DNA of 64,000 nt from the NCBI GenBank assembly GCA_020747015.1, contig JAGTJM010000001.1:124001-188000 (forward strand). Reading direction: 5' to 3'. This DNA is from Pyrenochaeta sp. MPI-SDFR-AT-0127. Lineage: Eukaryota > Ascomycota > Dothideomycetes > Pleosporales > Cucurbitariaceae. The position numbers and the translations under genes are program-made. Positions within the stretch are counted from its first letter, which is position 1. Every line of letters starts with the position of its first letter. Below, one piece after another: positions 35,462 to 48,097 of this stretch. The notes under the pieces were generated by a model. The model saw only the letters and a list, made by a program, of their open reading frames with translations, made no database searches and had not been told where the DNA came from.

Positions 35462-38400
35462 ATGGATTTGAAAAGGCGGCAAAATGCAGAAAGCTCTACA
35501 GACAGATTTTTAGATTTAATCGCAGATCCATTCCAAGCTGAGGTATGCACAATTTCGTTCTACAATGATTGTCTATCTTTTCATCTGACACTTTCACAGG
35601 TCCAGCAAAATTCCATATACGCAGCCATTATCTATTCTTTTGTAATCTCCGGATTACTTGTAATCGTCTTTTGCTTTCTCCGACCGCGAAACTCCCGAGT
35701 CTACGCCCCGCGAGCGAAACATGCAGACGAGAAGCATCGTCCCGTACCGCTGGGCAAGAAGCCATTCAGTTGGCTAAATGCAGTCAAAAATGTCAAAGAA
35801 CAGGACCTCGTGGATACAATCGGTCTAGATGCGGTGGTCTTCCTCAGGTTTCTGCGGATGTTGCGGAATATCTTTGTGGTATTGACAGTCCTTGGTTGTG
35901 GCATTCTCATACCGGTCAATGTTGTTGGAGGATCGCCATTCTACGAGCAATGGAGCAGCATCCCGACACTAATGAAGTTCACGCCGCAGTATATTTTCGG
36001 GCAAAAATTTTGGGCTTTCGTCATTGTGGCATATTTGTTTCAAGGCACTGTTTGCTTCTTCCTCTGGTGGAACTACAGGGCAGTGTTGAAGTTGAGACGG
36101 GCATTCTTCGATACCAAGGAGTACAAGGCCAGCTTGCATTCACGAACATTGCTGGTACGTTTTCAGATATAATTATGAGCAACCACCTCTTAACACTGTA
36201 CAGCTCACCCATATCCCTCAATCATCGCGAACCGATGCCGGACTTGTGGAGCTCGCCGAACAAGCAAAGTCAACAAACGATTTCCCACGGACGGCAATTG
36301 GCCGCAATGTCAAAGACTTACCAAAACTCATTGAAGCTCACGACGAGGCAGTACGAAATATAGAGCGGCATTTGGCTAAATACCTTGGTAACCCCAACCA
36401 GCTGCCGGCCACGCGACCTAGTTGCAAAGTTGCGAAAGAGGACGAGGCAGCTTATGGGAACGGAAAGGTGGATGCTATTGACTATCTCACAGATCGCATT
36501 GCAAGGTTAGAGACCACTATCAAGGATGCTAGGGAGAGTGTCGATATGCGCAATGCAATGTCGTACGGTTTCGCTTCTTATGCCCACATTGAAGATGCAC
36601 ATGCGGTTGCGTACGCATCAAAGAAAAAGGGCCCTGCAGGCTGCAATATATACCTAGCGCCAAAGCCACAAGACCTCCTCTGGCAGAATCTTCCCATGAG
36701 TCGAAAGACTCGTAGGATTAGAGCGTTTTGGGATGGCCTTTGGATAGTATTGTTTACGTTTGCGTTCATTGTGCCTAACATCCTTACTTCGGTATTCCTG
36801 TCGGACTTCTCCCACCTTGGACTGGTCTGGCCAGCTTTCAACACAAATCTTCAGGCGCATCCGACGGGCTGGGCCATTGCACAGGGTATTTTGGCACCAC
36901 TGGTCCAGACCCTCATGTACATGGGAGTCCCAGTCGTCTTCCGGCGCCTGTTTACACACTCGGGAGATGTGTCGAAGACATCCAGGGAGCGGCATGTTAG
37001 TTAATCCCCCGTGTTCCAACTACATATGAGACAGACACTGACTTCGTACTCCAATATTAGGTGACGGCACGTCTTTACGCCTTCTTTGTCTTCAATAATC
37101 TGCTGGTGTTTTCAGTATTTGGATCTGCCTGGCGGTTCGTAGCTGCCGTCATCGCCGCTCATGATCAAGGTATCTGGCAAGCGATCCAAGACGGTCACCT
37201 ATTTTCAAAGGTCATGGCCGGCCTATGCAGCGTGTCAACCTTCTGGCTCACTTGGCAAATGCAACGAAACCTTGGTGCGGCGATCGACCTGTCACAAGCA
37301 TGGATATTTTTCTGGAGCTGGATAAAACGAAAATGCTTCTCGCCTACGCCACGCGAGTTAATTGAGCTCAACGCCCCGCAGCCGTTCCCGTATGCAGACT
37401 ATTACAACAATTACCTCTTTGTTGGTACGGTTGGCGTGTGCATGGGGACCTTGCAGCCCATCATCCTTCCCGTCACTGCGTTTTATCTTGCCGTGGACTG
37501 TGTCTTCAAGACATATTTACTCCAATATGTTTTCATCACGAAGACCGAGTCAGGAGGGAGGTTCTGGCGCTTGCTGGTAAATCGCATGCTTTTTGCGGTC
37601 CTTTTCGGCAACGCAATCATTGCACTAGTCGTTGGTGCGCAAGGCGTGGGCTCAATCAGCTCCGTGGAAAATGGCAATATGCTGTATGCAATGGTCCCGC
37701 TGCCACTCTTACTTTTTGGTTTCAAGTGGTATTGCAAGCAAGCATTCGACAACAAGCTAGTGTACTACTCCACAGTGCCGTATTCTGATCTGGAAGGTTC
37801 ACACCACCCGGAAAATATCAAGACGAGGAGAGGCGATAGGGTCACGGTGAAATACGGAAACCCAGCCATTTATAAAAGGCTCCTCACGCCAATGGTGCAT
37901 GCCAAGTCCCAGCATTTATTGAAGGAGGTTTACGGTCACCGGTCGACAACCGACCACGACATTTTCGACGCACCACACCGTCGCTCTACTGACCGTGCCA
38001 GACCAGCAGCGCTGGGCTACGGCGACATGTTTATGACCGAGATGAGCCATGATCATGCTGGCAAACAGACTAGTGGTGGAGAAAACCTCCCGCAGATCGA
38101 AGTTGTAGCGGAATCGGACCTCGATTTTGAGAACTTCAAGAAGCGTGCAGAATTCCGTGAGCAATTTGGTGGAGACGGCGAATTGTACGGCAGGCCTGAT
38201 GATCTAATTTCAAGGCCTGGCACGCCATCTACTTTCACTACTCTCACTGAGACCGGACCGTATGGTAGACATCGAGACTCACCGTCGGGCTCAAGGGTCT
38301 CGAGCAGGACTAGACTCAGTGAAATGAGGGAACTAGAGCAAGGGACAAGTTACGCTCAGGGATATCAACAGGCTTCAAGGGCCGATGATGGGTTCCAAGA

Positions 38401-38587
38401 CGTGACTATCGATGTCAGTATCTCGGCAACACCGCTAGACACTGAGGAAGTCTTAGGTGCTGCCGGGAGTGGACATCCACTCGTCAGTGGGCAAGGCCAA
38501 GATGGAAGTGGAGGTTTTGGGTACTTTGACAGGGGCTCAAAGGACGACGACGACACGAGTTATGAGCGTTTTAGGCATGCAACATAG
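35462..38587 (+). CDS. CSC1/OSCA/TMEM63-type cation channel (RSN1/PHM7 family)
   Basis: Osmosensitive, calcium-permeable channel family of the plasma membrane or ER; 984 residues. Exons 35462-35542, 35600-36154, 36204-36995 and 37061-38587 (introns of 57, 49 and 65 nt). An N-terminal TM (IYAAIIYSFVISGLLVIVF), RVYAPRAKH, and two further TMs (NIFVVLTVLGCGILIPVNVV; FWAFVIVAYLFQGTVCFFLW) precede the cytosolic domain with SRTLLLTHIP restored by the second splice. The 7-TM core follows (FWDGLWIVLFTFAFIVPNIL; GILAPLVQTLMYMGVPVVF; YAFFVFNNLLVFSVFGSAW; ADYYNNYLFVGTVGVCMG). The last 250 residues are soluble and disordered. The usual length for the family is 800-1000. The start at 35462 was chosen because the frame before it is low-complexity leader. 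The first intron is stop-free and a multiple of three. Confidence 0.93.
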
Positions 38588-41413
38588 AATGTTCTGTTTT
38601 AGGACACATGAATAATACAGTACAACATTCAAGTTAGATTCAGCTGTTTATTCGGTGTCTTTGCTATGCCACTGAACTTGCTGGAAAATTTCAGGTCAGT
38701 CTAGTTGTCTGGGCTATGCATTTGGGGCGCCATCCGGAATAATTGTACATCTCCACTCCTGCGGGGTCTTGTTCTCCACTGTCCCTATTCGAGGGACTTG
38801 GCCAATAAAGACAGACCGAACCAGTCCCACGGGCTTACGGAATCCAGAGATTCACAAATATAGAAGGACTCAAAAGGGGCCAATGCAGTATGTCTGCCTG
38901 GAGATTTTCAGGCACAGATCTGAAATGTCACGACCAGTGCTAAATAGTAATGCGAAAGGGAGAAGCCATGAGCTGAACATAAGGCCGACAATGTCGAGCG
39001 GTGCGTCTTGGTGTCTGGCTTCATACATCCAGATGACGCTCTCTTACCATTACTGTTTCCCGGAGAGTGAGTCGCCCGGTATGTAAGGCCGACGAGAACG
39101 CGTATGTGTCTTGTGACTGTGTTCTGAAAACAGACCCAGATGCGGAGGCCTCACCTAGGGCGTCTCATTTCGGGAATTGAAACGACCAGATACATGGCCT
39201 TGGGCCGGCGCGATCGTAGGGTATCGATGTCGACAACGTGGAACCTGGAGTCCAGCAGAGGCTTGGGTGTAACAAGGCAGTGCTGAAGGCGTGGATGACA
39301 AGCACGATAAGACCGAACATGCGGGGAACGTGGAGGGTGGAACGGAAGTAGGACCTGTGCATAAGGCCGGGTGCCAAGGCAGGAGCAGGCGGGCTGGTGA
39401 TTGGATTTGAGGGCGAATCGGTGATGCTTGGCATGGTGTTGAGAACAACTAGCAGACCATGTACATTTGAAGCAATGTGATCGAAGATCAGGCCACGCCA
39501 AGTAGCCGTTCAGGTACGTAAAGTGCCAAGGACATCGGTCGCGATGCTGGGCATGGTGTTGAGCAAATTCTAAACTCTGGGCCCTGCCGTGGCACTCGCC
39601 TTGAGATGTGCCGGCAGCACGTGCGTCGGCACGCCGCTTGGGGTTGCGGAGACTGAAACCAGGACCATTTACTGACAGCTTTTGGACGGGGGAACCACGA
39701 CGATCTTTTTTTTTGTGGTCCCAACGTCCGCTAACCTTGATGGCGGGCGGATACCTGTCCTATGGTGTACACGACACGCACAGCACTCAGGCGGCTAGTC
39801 TATTTGGGGCGCTTGGTGTGGCTCCCCAAGTGCGTAGCGGCCCTCTCGCCACGCCCACGACTAAACTCTCGCTGGACATCGGATCCGACTCCCTGAACAG
39901 GACACGGCGGCCGTTTCGTTGCCATGAAATGCTGCCAACCCAAAGATAATCCGCTGCTCAAAGAAATCCTCCGTCCCGCGTTTCTAGCAACAAAGCCCCG
40001 ACTGCCTTTGGGAAACGGCAGCAAGCTTTCAGCGCCACGAGAAACGCAGGCAAGACGTGGCGCCGAGCTTCGCTGCCTGAACGCTCGCAGCCCACCGTCT
40101 CGTCGCGCATCCTGCCGTTTCACATATGGGCTGATTTCCAGGAGCAGGGCCAGCCAGAAACCAGGTGGGCGAACGCTTCAGAAGCGAGAAACGTTTGAAG
40201 ACGCTTAGTTCGCTGCGGTATAGAGGTGACGACGACTAGCGGTGCACTACGAAGGGATCAGCACGCCTGCCTCACGTCGCAGAGCCTCGCTGTCAGTCAT
40301 CCGCATTAGGGGTGAAGGCTTGTAATCACCCTGCCAAGCCGTTTCTCAGACGCCCTCGGGGAGTTTCAGGTCAGGTCGACATCTTTGCCAGGCCGAGGCG
40401 GGTGATGCTATTCCAAGAACATTCATTGCCACCAGCCGTTACTTTTGTTTGTCAGAAAGACCTTTTTTTGTTCAAAAATGGGTAACAAAGACCAGTATTA
40501 TGCTGCCGTAAGAGCCTGCTTTCGGATCCGATGTAATCATCCAAAGACAGCACAAGGAAGCAGCCAGCTGCAGTGCTGACAAGACCATTGCTCTGGGCCA
40601 GCCCATGCACCTCGCGCCCGCCGCATGTCAATTGTTCGCTTCCGGAGACTAGCATGTTGCAACGCAATTCATCCCGCGACCAGGGCCCCCCAAGCAAATG
40701 TCACAAGTCTTGATCCCTGCTGAACGAAGTGGCATGCGCTGGGCGGTTCTTAACCACTCTTGCGCCTTGGCGCCTACTCCAACTGGGGCCTCAGGCTCCT
40801 CTTATCTCTATTCTCACCTACTGTGACCTAGAATTGGCGTTTCTCGTGGCTCAAGATGTGTGACTTGGCTCCGCTTGCTCCTCTTGGCCTGCGCCCGCGG
40901 ACGAGAAAACATGCAAGACATACTCCTGGGGCAGCAGTAGCCGATGGCGACGCTCCATGCTGATGCTATATCTTGAAGCTTGGTATTGCCCGCATCACAG
41001 TACATTTGCACTCAGCCTCTCTTCTTACACTTTCCTTACGGTCCTTCTCTTCTCAGCCCTCATTTATCCCCAGCACTGCCAACTTTGGTGTCGCTAAACT
41101 AGCGGGCTTGTTATTCTTTGGTCCTCATCTTTCGCCTTCCGGACTATCCAATCTTGTAATTACTCAGTGGATCTGGGCCAGGTTGATCCTGCCATTTTCT
41201 CCATCCGTCCTTTCGATCTGTCTTGTGCACGTTGATCGTTCACACCCACTAATCGTACTCGTATACGACCTTCATTCACCTCGCACATACAAAAGCCCTG
41301 GTTGCCCCTCGTCTCTAGGACAACCATCAGCAACAGTCTTTCATTCACGGCCTTCACACGCGCTCACTGCACTCATCCAGCTCTTCAAGCAACCGGCTTT
41401 CTTCCAACTCAAC
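38588..41413. other. Long gene-free stretch upstream of the carbonic anhydrase gene
   Basis: About 2.8 kb. Overlapping open frames near 39151-39501 (minus) and 39608-40208 (plus) are GC-driven and carry no motifs. A 21-bp direct repeat occurs at 39423 and 39543. From about 40970 the sequence becomes pyrimidine-rich, as in fungal leaders, and should be the carbonic anhydrase promoter and 5' UTR. Confidence 0.45.
39423..39563. repeat. Pair of 21-bp direct repeats, 120 bp apart
   Basis: GATGCTTGGCATGGTGTTGAG at 39423-39443 recurs at 39543-39563 with one mismatch. The flanks do not align well. No gene is involved. Confidence 0.6.
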
Positions 41414-42624
41414 ATGCTTTTCAAGTCTCTTCTCCTAGCCTCAACGGCGTCCGCAACCTGCCTTCATGGACTTTCAATGTTCAAGCGTGCAGAAGGAGCA
41501 GTCGAAGTCAAGAAATTTGGTTATGGTCCTCTGAACGGTCCTTTCAACTGGGCATCACTCGCTCCTGAGAACGAGGCCTGCAAATCTGGTGTGAACCAGT
41601 CTCCCATCAACATTGGTATGTCACTGAATAACCACCTTCCAACACTGACTTTGTTACTAACTCCTTTCTTTTAGATGCTTCCGTTACTCGTGCTCCTTCT
41701 AAGCCAGTTCTCAATATTCCCAAGGCATCTGTTGAATTTGAGAACCTGGGCACCACCATCGAAGTCATCACCAACGGTACCACGACTTATGCCGGAACCG
41801 ATTTTAGACTTGTCCAGTTCCATATCCACACGCCATCCGAGCATCACATCAATGGCGAATATCATGCTTTGGAGATTCACATGGTCCACCAGGGCGTAGG
41901 TACGTTAATCCCCATAGCCCAATTTATTGCACACCTTCCTTTTGCCCAAAGACCGCCATTATTCCATGCATTTAGCCACAGCCTCAAACACTTCAGGATG
42001 AAACATGCAAGCCCCAAACATTGCAATATGTGTATTTTTACTGACATTTGCTGTGCTCTATAGTCGATAACACCAAGCTTGCTGTCATCGCTTTGATGTT
42101 CCAAGTCACCGGTTCCACCTCTTCCTCCATCATCAAGTCTATCGCCGCCTCTGTTCCCAAGATCGCCGCACCCGGCTCCAAGACTACCATTGCTGGAGGC
42201 ATTGACTACAAGGATGTCATCTCAAAGATCCAAGCATCTGATATTCTGCAGTACTCTGGCTCCTTGACCACTCCTCCTTGCGCCGAGGGTGTGACCTTCC
42301 TCATCGTCAAGGACCCCTTGAACATCAGCGCCGCCGACTACAACAGCATTAAGAAGGTTGTCAAGTTCAACTCCCGCTTCATCCAGAACTCTCTCGGCCA
42401 GGCCAATATGCTTGATGTCGGTGCCCGATCTGGCACTCCCAACGCTTCCAAGCCAGTCGCTGCTCGTGAGGCTGCTCCTGCCCCCGGCACTGAGTTTCTC
42501 GTCACCGAAATTGAGGGAAAGGTACGTTCTTCTTCTCCTGCCACAATATGATAACCAGCTAACAAACATCCAGCCTACCTCCATCCCCGCTGTTGTCGTG
42601 AAGAGGACCCCCAAGTACTCGTAG
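41414..42624 (+). CDS. Secreted alpha-class carbonic anhydrase
   Basis: Interconverts CO2 and bicarbonate with a catalytic zinc. Exons 41414-41615, 41675-41899, 42064-42521 and 42574-42624 (introns of 59, 164 and 52 nt) give 311 residues. A signal peptide is likely (MLFKSLLLASTASATC). The domain shows FGYGPLNGPFNWASLAPENE, NQSPINI, and the zinc-binding segment FHIHTPSEHHINGEYHALEI with HMVHQ, holding the three expected His. SGSLTTPPCAEGVTFLIV is the substrate-pocket motif, with Thr and two Pro in place. Conserved Cys at the two usual positions (ACKSGV; PPCAEG) could form the disulfide. A short C-terminal extension ends VVVKRTPKYS. It is probably extracellular or wall-bound. Confidence 0.94.
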
Positions 42625-45600
42625 ACGAAACATAATGAGCTCTATCGATTTTCCGTTTAATGCATTGAATTTCATATGTTTTGTAGTGGTGGTTTGAAGC
42701 GTTGAGCGGGTGTGTGCAATAACACCATGTAAATATATAGACATTTACACTGTGGTAGACTTTTCTCGCGCCAATAACCTCTTTATTGGTATTCAGCACA
42801 TCGTCATTGTATTCTTCTGTATATTGTAAAAAGAGAGGTCTATACCTCATTTAGTTTTACAAAACTACATCTTTTGGAAATGAATCTCAGAGCGCGCAAA
42901 GTTCTGACATTGAGACCAGCGTGTTTGGAACACGGCCTCGGAACTGCGAGCCCGGGGCATAGCCGTGACGTTCAGATGTCAGTTTAGACGCTACCCAATA
43001 GTTGCCAATTCATCGACTCTAATTGACCCATTCTTTCTGTCAATCGACCTTTGACACATGACCGCAAGAAAAACCTCCGGCCCGACCCCTGTCACCACCT
43101 CCACAAAAGATCAGCAGGCATGGGAAGATGCAGGACAAGGACGCGAGCTGAAGGAAATGGGCTGATTCAAGCATCATGTTTACGTATTTTGCGTTTCAAG
43201 TACAACATGATCCCCAAAATGTCTCGTGCTAAGAAATAGCGGAAAGTCGTCCGAAAAGAAATCGGAGCAGCAATGCGCTATATGGGAAGGGACGCTGACA
43301 CGAGTAAATCCACCAATGCGTACTAGAGCCAACCCTTGGCATCTGGAAAGCTTGTAGAACTGCAAAGGAGATATGGCCTCTTGTGCAGATACCGTATCAA
43401 GAATCAAAGAACGGCCAAAACCTCCTTAGCCAAGATGATGCCCAGATCTGGAAAATTAGCACAAGTTGAGCGTCTTGGAGAAGGCCAGGTCTAGATCACC
43501 ACAGATCTGGCTGTGCATGGCGATGGAAGAGTATATTAGAAAGGGTCGCACTGTTGGACCTCGTGTTGGAAGATGGAGGTCTAGATCATCACAGAACACG
43601 CTGTGAGTGTGCGAATGGGAACGGGAAAACGGGGTTGAAGTCGAATTGTTGGGCTTCCCCAACATGCGCCCCAGACAAGGGTTTATGTAAGATGGGGTCC
43701 AACCTATATGTGGCTAACACCCGTTGAATGCAACGGCTCTCTCCGAGGATGCAACTGCTAGTGTCTTCCATCTTCGATCCATACAAAGATTCATCAGTTC
43801 GACCGCGTTGTTGAGTCGTTTATCATCTGTAACTAATGTCAAGGATGCGTCTCGTTACGAGGTGTGCACGAGATTCAGACGCTCAGGCCTTTGCTGAGAA
43901 TATGGCCTCGATACGGTGGAAAGAAATTACCGATCTTTTTGGACATCTTCTGTATTTGCATCAATCACGTGTTTGCTGTCGTCGCAGTATTTCGTTCCCA
44001 ATGCATGTAGCCGGGGAGCGCCTCATTGTGGTGGGCAATTGTTGTCAGTGTATCTTCACGGGTCGAAAGGTTTCTTGTTCACGAATGCTTTCATACAAAG
44101 GTGAATTGAAGGTATCTTTTGGCCATGCGTTAACGAAGTGAGGTATTAACAACCAAGCCTGGGATCGGATTCAGCCCCTGGTCTGCGTGGGTGAGGTTTG
44201 GATTCTCTGGAAGCAGATTCGTTCCGAGTATCTTGACTGGACAATAGAAGATGAAGGACAATCTTCTAGAACCCTAATTAATGCCTGCTTCCTTGCATGC
44301 AAGGCTTCCAGTACTCCGCTCCTACATGATCACTATCAAGATCAGCGGTCTCGCGTATAAAGATGCTACAAACAAAGCCTTTGTTCGGAAGGTGACAGCA
44401 CCTCATTGCATCAGAAGCGATAAAGCTAGAGAATCCACTCGTCCAATGTCTCTTGGCAAGCACCCACAGACCGAAGTACGATTTCTTTCTCCATGATCTC
44501 ATTCCGTGGAGTTGTCATCCCAACCCCACCTCCATGCAAAGGCTCCACGAACAAGACCTTGGCGATACGCATGCCCATGTTTCAAAGAGTGAGGAGAAGG
44601 AGAGAAAAAAAATTATAACCCCCGTCACTCCCAAGACTCGAAGGATTTTGGAGCTAATTTAACAAATGTGGGAACAGTCGCTAGGGAGAGGCTCCACACA
44701 CAAGCAAAATACCAATCCTGAAAATCATTAAGCAACATGGAGGTGAAAAGCTTTTCTACGGATCCAAATGCGCCGAGTGTAGGATGCATGGCGTGACGCG
44801 GTTGAGGCGTCAAGGTCCCGCGGTGTTCCGCAGGATGTAAGCTTGGTACATCTCTTGTCGTCTTGATGTTAGATCGATTGCTGACTAGGTCAGCACTTCA
44901 TATTGTTCGTTTGATATCCATTCGCATGGTCGTCTTTACCACATTCCTCCCTTGTGTGTGAAGAGTATAAATTGAGGCCTTTCGTCGTTAGATCAATACC
45001 TTTTCCCCAGAAACAGGAACTTCAGTGCTGTAGTCTGATACAAAATCATCGATTTGCTTGTAAAGTCACTTCAAGTCTATAGAGAACAAGCACATGGATC
45101 TATCTATATTTCTTTGTTGAAATTGTTACCTTCTGAGATACGATTTTTTCCAACACCATATTTCCGAGCTAGCAGTCACCATTTAGCATACTTCAAAGCA
45201 GAGGTACGGCGAATCTATACTGGTTTCGCATCAGAGTTACGCTGGTATACTGACGTGGTCATTTTCATTTTAATATATTGTAGTTGTCTCTAGTCAAGCG
45301 TGGGGTGGTATGGGGTGCAGATCGACCGTGGGGGTCACCTAAGCTCGGTAGGCACGCTGCGGAACAGGTCTTCTATTCCTGTAACAGAGAAGGCAACATC
45401 TCTTGGAGGTGTTGCAATATGCACGGCAGGAACTATTGAGACGACGGAAAAGGTTAAAGCATGGACCCCAAGCGATTGTGCAAAGAGCCACGTCAAAAAC
45501 GACATCGTGGCAGATGCTCGCAGCCAGTCTGATCATGGAGATGTGATGAAGTTTTGGTATCTAAGTTAAACCATTCAACGCCAGATTTGCTCATCTCTTG

Positions 45601-45754
45601 ACACGATACTGGCCGGGAAGATATACTTTTCCTTGCACACCTAATGTCCACCCAGAGTCATGTCATCCACACATGTTGCTATGCTACCACATCCCAAATA
45701 TGCCACAACCTGAACAGAGAACATCCCAGCCACGTAAAACTATGTGTAAATTTA
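42625..45754. other. Long gene-free stretch (about 3.1 kb)
   Basis: No coherent coding frame, tRNA or transposon ends were found. It contains a pair of 29-bp direct repeats (43487 and 43577). It lies between the convergent ends of the carbonic anhydrase and WD40 genes, so no promoters are required here. Confidence 0.45.
43487..43605. repeat. Pair of 29-bp direct repeats, 90 bp apart
   Basis: AGGTCTAGATCACCACAGA... at 43487-43515 and AGGTCTAGATCATCACAGA... at 43577-43605 both end in GCTGTG and match at 24 of 29 positions. The preceding 10 bases are also similar. It could be a decayed tandem duplication. Confidence 0.6.
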
Positions 45755-48097
45755 TCATAGTTTGACACCCCAAACACCTCGTCCGCCAGCTACACCAACC
45801 CACTCTCCACCTTGACCTGTCAAGGCACTCTGCGGTGCCCAACTGATATTGCCAACCTCGTAATCGCATCTCCAACTAGCATATGGTCCTTTTTGCCCTA
45901 CAGGAGCGTTCTGGGCTCCTTGACCACCATTGGTAGGATTGGCACTAGCTGGTGTTGGAGGGGGCTGTGTGGAGGCATGTTCGCCGCTGATTGCGGCACC
46001 GTTGTTTGCGTGTAGCAAATCCCAGATCAGAACAAGCGAATCGTCACCGCCAGACGCAAGCATGCCCCTTCGAGAAGGATTCCATTCAATGCTGTTGACA
46101 GACGCAGAGTGGCCACGAAGTTCGAGTAGTGCTTGACCAGGTTGCCGCACGTCGAGAATGCGTATGACATTTGAATCAGCAGCAAAGGTGGCGAGGAGAT
46201 GAGAGTCGTGAGGTGATGCAGCAAGACGCAAGAGGGGAGGTGCATACGACATGGTTTGCTGTGCTTTGGTTGGAGACATGCGGCCTGTTGGTGAGCCTAT
46301 ATGGTCTATTAGTAAGGTGTGGACGTTTGGAAGCTAGAGATACTGACCCTTGTCCCTATCGCCATTCTTGTCGGAAGGCTCGTAAATGATGGTACTGTGT
46401 TCCAGACTACGTAAATCGAACATACGGACACTGCCGTCGGCGCCGCAACTGACGAAAACGTCAACACTACCTGCACAGAAGCGCACATCAAAAACTTCTT
46501 TATCGTGCGCAATTAGTTGCGTCTTCGCAGTGAGGGATGGTATGTCCCATATCGTGCATGTGGTATCTATGCTAGATGTGATGATGAGCTTAGGGGACAT
46601 GGTGTTCCAGTCGAGGGAGGTAAGTGGAGCAGTGTGTTCAGGTGTCTTGGAATTAGAGAGAAGGGCAAGTGGAGTAAGCTTCGGAAGTTGAGGTTCACGA
46701 GTGTTGACCGAAGATGATCGCGTTATGGTGTTGCTCATGTTATTGCCCGAAGCCTGAGGTAGAGACCATAATCGTAGGTGGTCGCCGGACGTTGCAAGGA
46801 GATCGGTCGACTGTTTCTGTGACGAAGGTGGCTCCCATAGTATCCGTGTCACAGGGAAAGAGCATGTGGCTTCGGCGATCGCATTGTATTCGAGGCCGTA
46901 GGGCGTTGCACCTGGAGAAGAAACGTCTTGAGGGCTGATTTGAGTGTCGAGAATGCGGATCTGGCATGTTAGCGTAGGAACGCGGGGTGCGGCTGTTATA
47001 TGCATACAAAATTGTGATTATCTTCTAAATAGCTGCCAATAGCCATCTTGCCAGCGCTGTTGCCGCCCGACACATTCCATTTACACCAATCGTATGCGTA
47101 TATACTCCATGGCGCAAGGTAGTTGCTGTTGGACGGCACCTTGTTCTGATCACTGGCCACACTGTTTCCGTGCCCAACATTCTCTTGGTCCATGGTTGAA
47201 TTTGCTCGGGGTCTGATGTCGGCCAGGCCCAGGGGAGAGTGTGAGGCGGCGTTGGAAGGAGTTGTGGGATAGAACTTCTGGGCAGGTGTCGCCGCGGCGT
47301 ACTTTGGCTGTTCAGGAGTATTTGAAAATGGAATGTACTTCTGGTCGGGACCTAGGCCGGCTGGACTGGAGCGCGAGTAGGAATGCGAGGAATGTGGGGA
47401 ATGCTGGGATTGACTCAGTGTGTTGGAGCGCGTGGGAAGCGTGTATTGCTGAGCGTTGCTTGCTATCTGTGTCTGAGTAGGCACGACTGGCGCAGAGGTG
47501 TAGGTTCCTGACGCGGCCGGGCGCTGTTGCTGCGCAGTACCGCCGGCACCTGGTTGCAAACTGCCAGGAACCGCTGGTGTGCCATATTGGCTGTTTTGGG
47601 GAGTGGCTTGGGCGACATTGATGTCGGGCGCCGATCGATAGTGGTCAGGCGAGTTGTACATTGCTCCTTGCGGCGGTGGCTGTGGGTGTGAGTGTGGCTG
47701 CTGGCTCGATGCTGATGGCGGCACCGCCGTAGAGATATGGAGCTCTTCATGGGCTGCGCGGCCCAATGTTGGCGCTCTTCGCGGTGTTTCGAAGTTCGGC
47801 TGTGGGAGCCCGCCCGCTGCAGGAGGTGCCGTGGAGGAGGTGTACTGCTGCTCAGAGGGAGACTGCAGCACAGCACTTCCGCTCTGAGGCAAAAAGGCAT
47901 CAGTTCCTACCACAGAGTCAGCGAACGTGCAGCCTTCAGATTGCGCATGAGCACTTGCCCGCTGATGTCGTGCCCTGGGTGGCAGCTCTCAAGGAGCCCC
48001 CAGGCGCGCCAATGGCGCCCAGTTGCGCGGCGGCCGCATAGATGCCCTGAGCAGGGTTATTCTGCGCATTCTGCTGGTGGTGGTGACCGAAAGGCAT
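45755..48097 (-). CDS. DCAF7/AN11-like WD40 scaffold protein
   Basis: Exons on the minus strand are 47955-48097, 47008-47881, 46348-46960 and 45755-46284, giving 719 residues. The N-terminal third is Gln/Pro/Ser-rich and disordered (MPFGHHHQQNAQNNPAQGIY at the start). The WD40 propeller begins with YLAPWSIYAYDWCKW and continues with IRILDTQISP, RILWEPPSS, LLATSGDHLRLW, LTSLDWNTMSPKLIITSSID, FVSCGADGSVRMFDLRS, VNSIEWNPSRRGMLASGGDD and NISWAPQS. The order and the YSIYAxDW start match DCAF7/HAN11/AN11 proteins, conserved scaffolds for kinases. The last three exons join cleanly. The first intron needs the acceptor CTCAGAG at 47882; the more typical acceptor GGTAG at 47907 is off by one base. Confidence 0.85.

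Noticed and set aside
39151..39501. Three overlapping minus-strand frames of 89-116 codons
   Set aside because: Several frames open at once indicates composition bias rather than coding. The His/Pro/Ser-rich peptides have no motif.
41161..41210. Possible 18S rRNA gene start
   Set aside because: Only about 14 bases match. Downstream sequence diverges at once and leads into the carbonic anhydrase leader.
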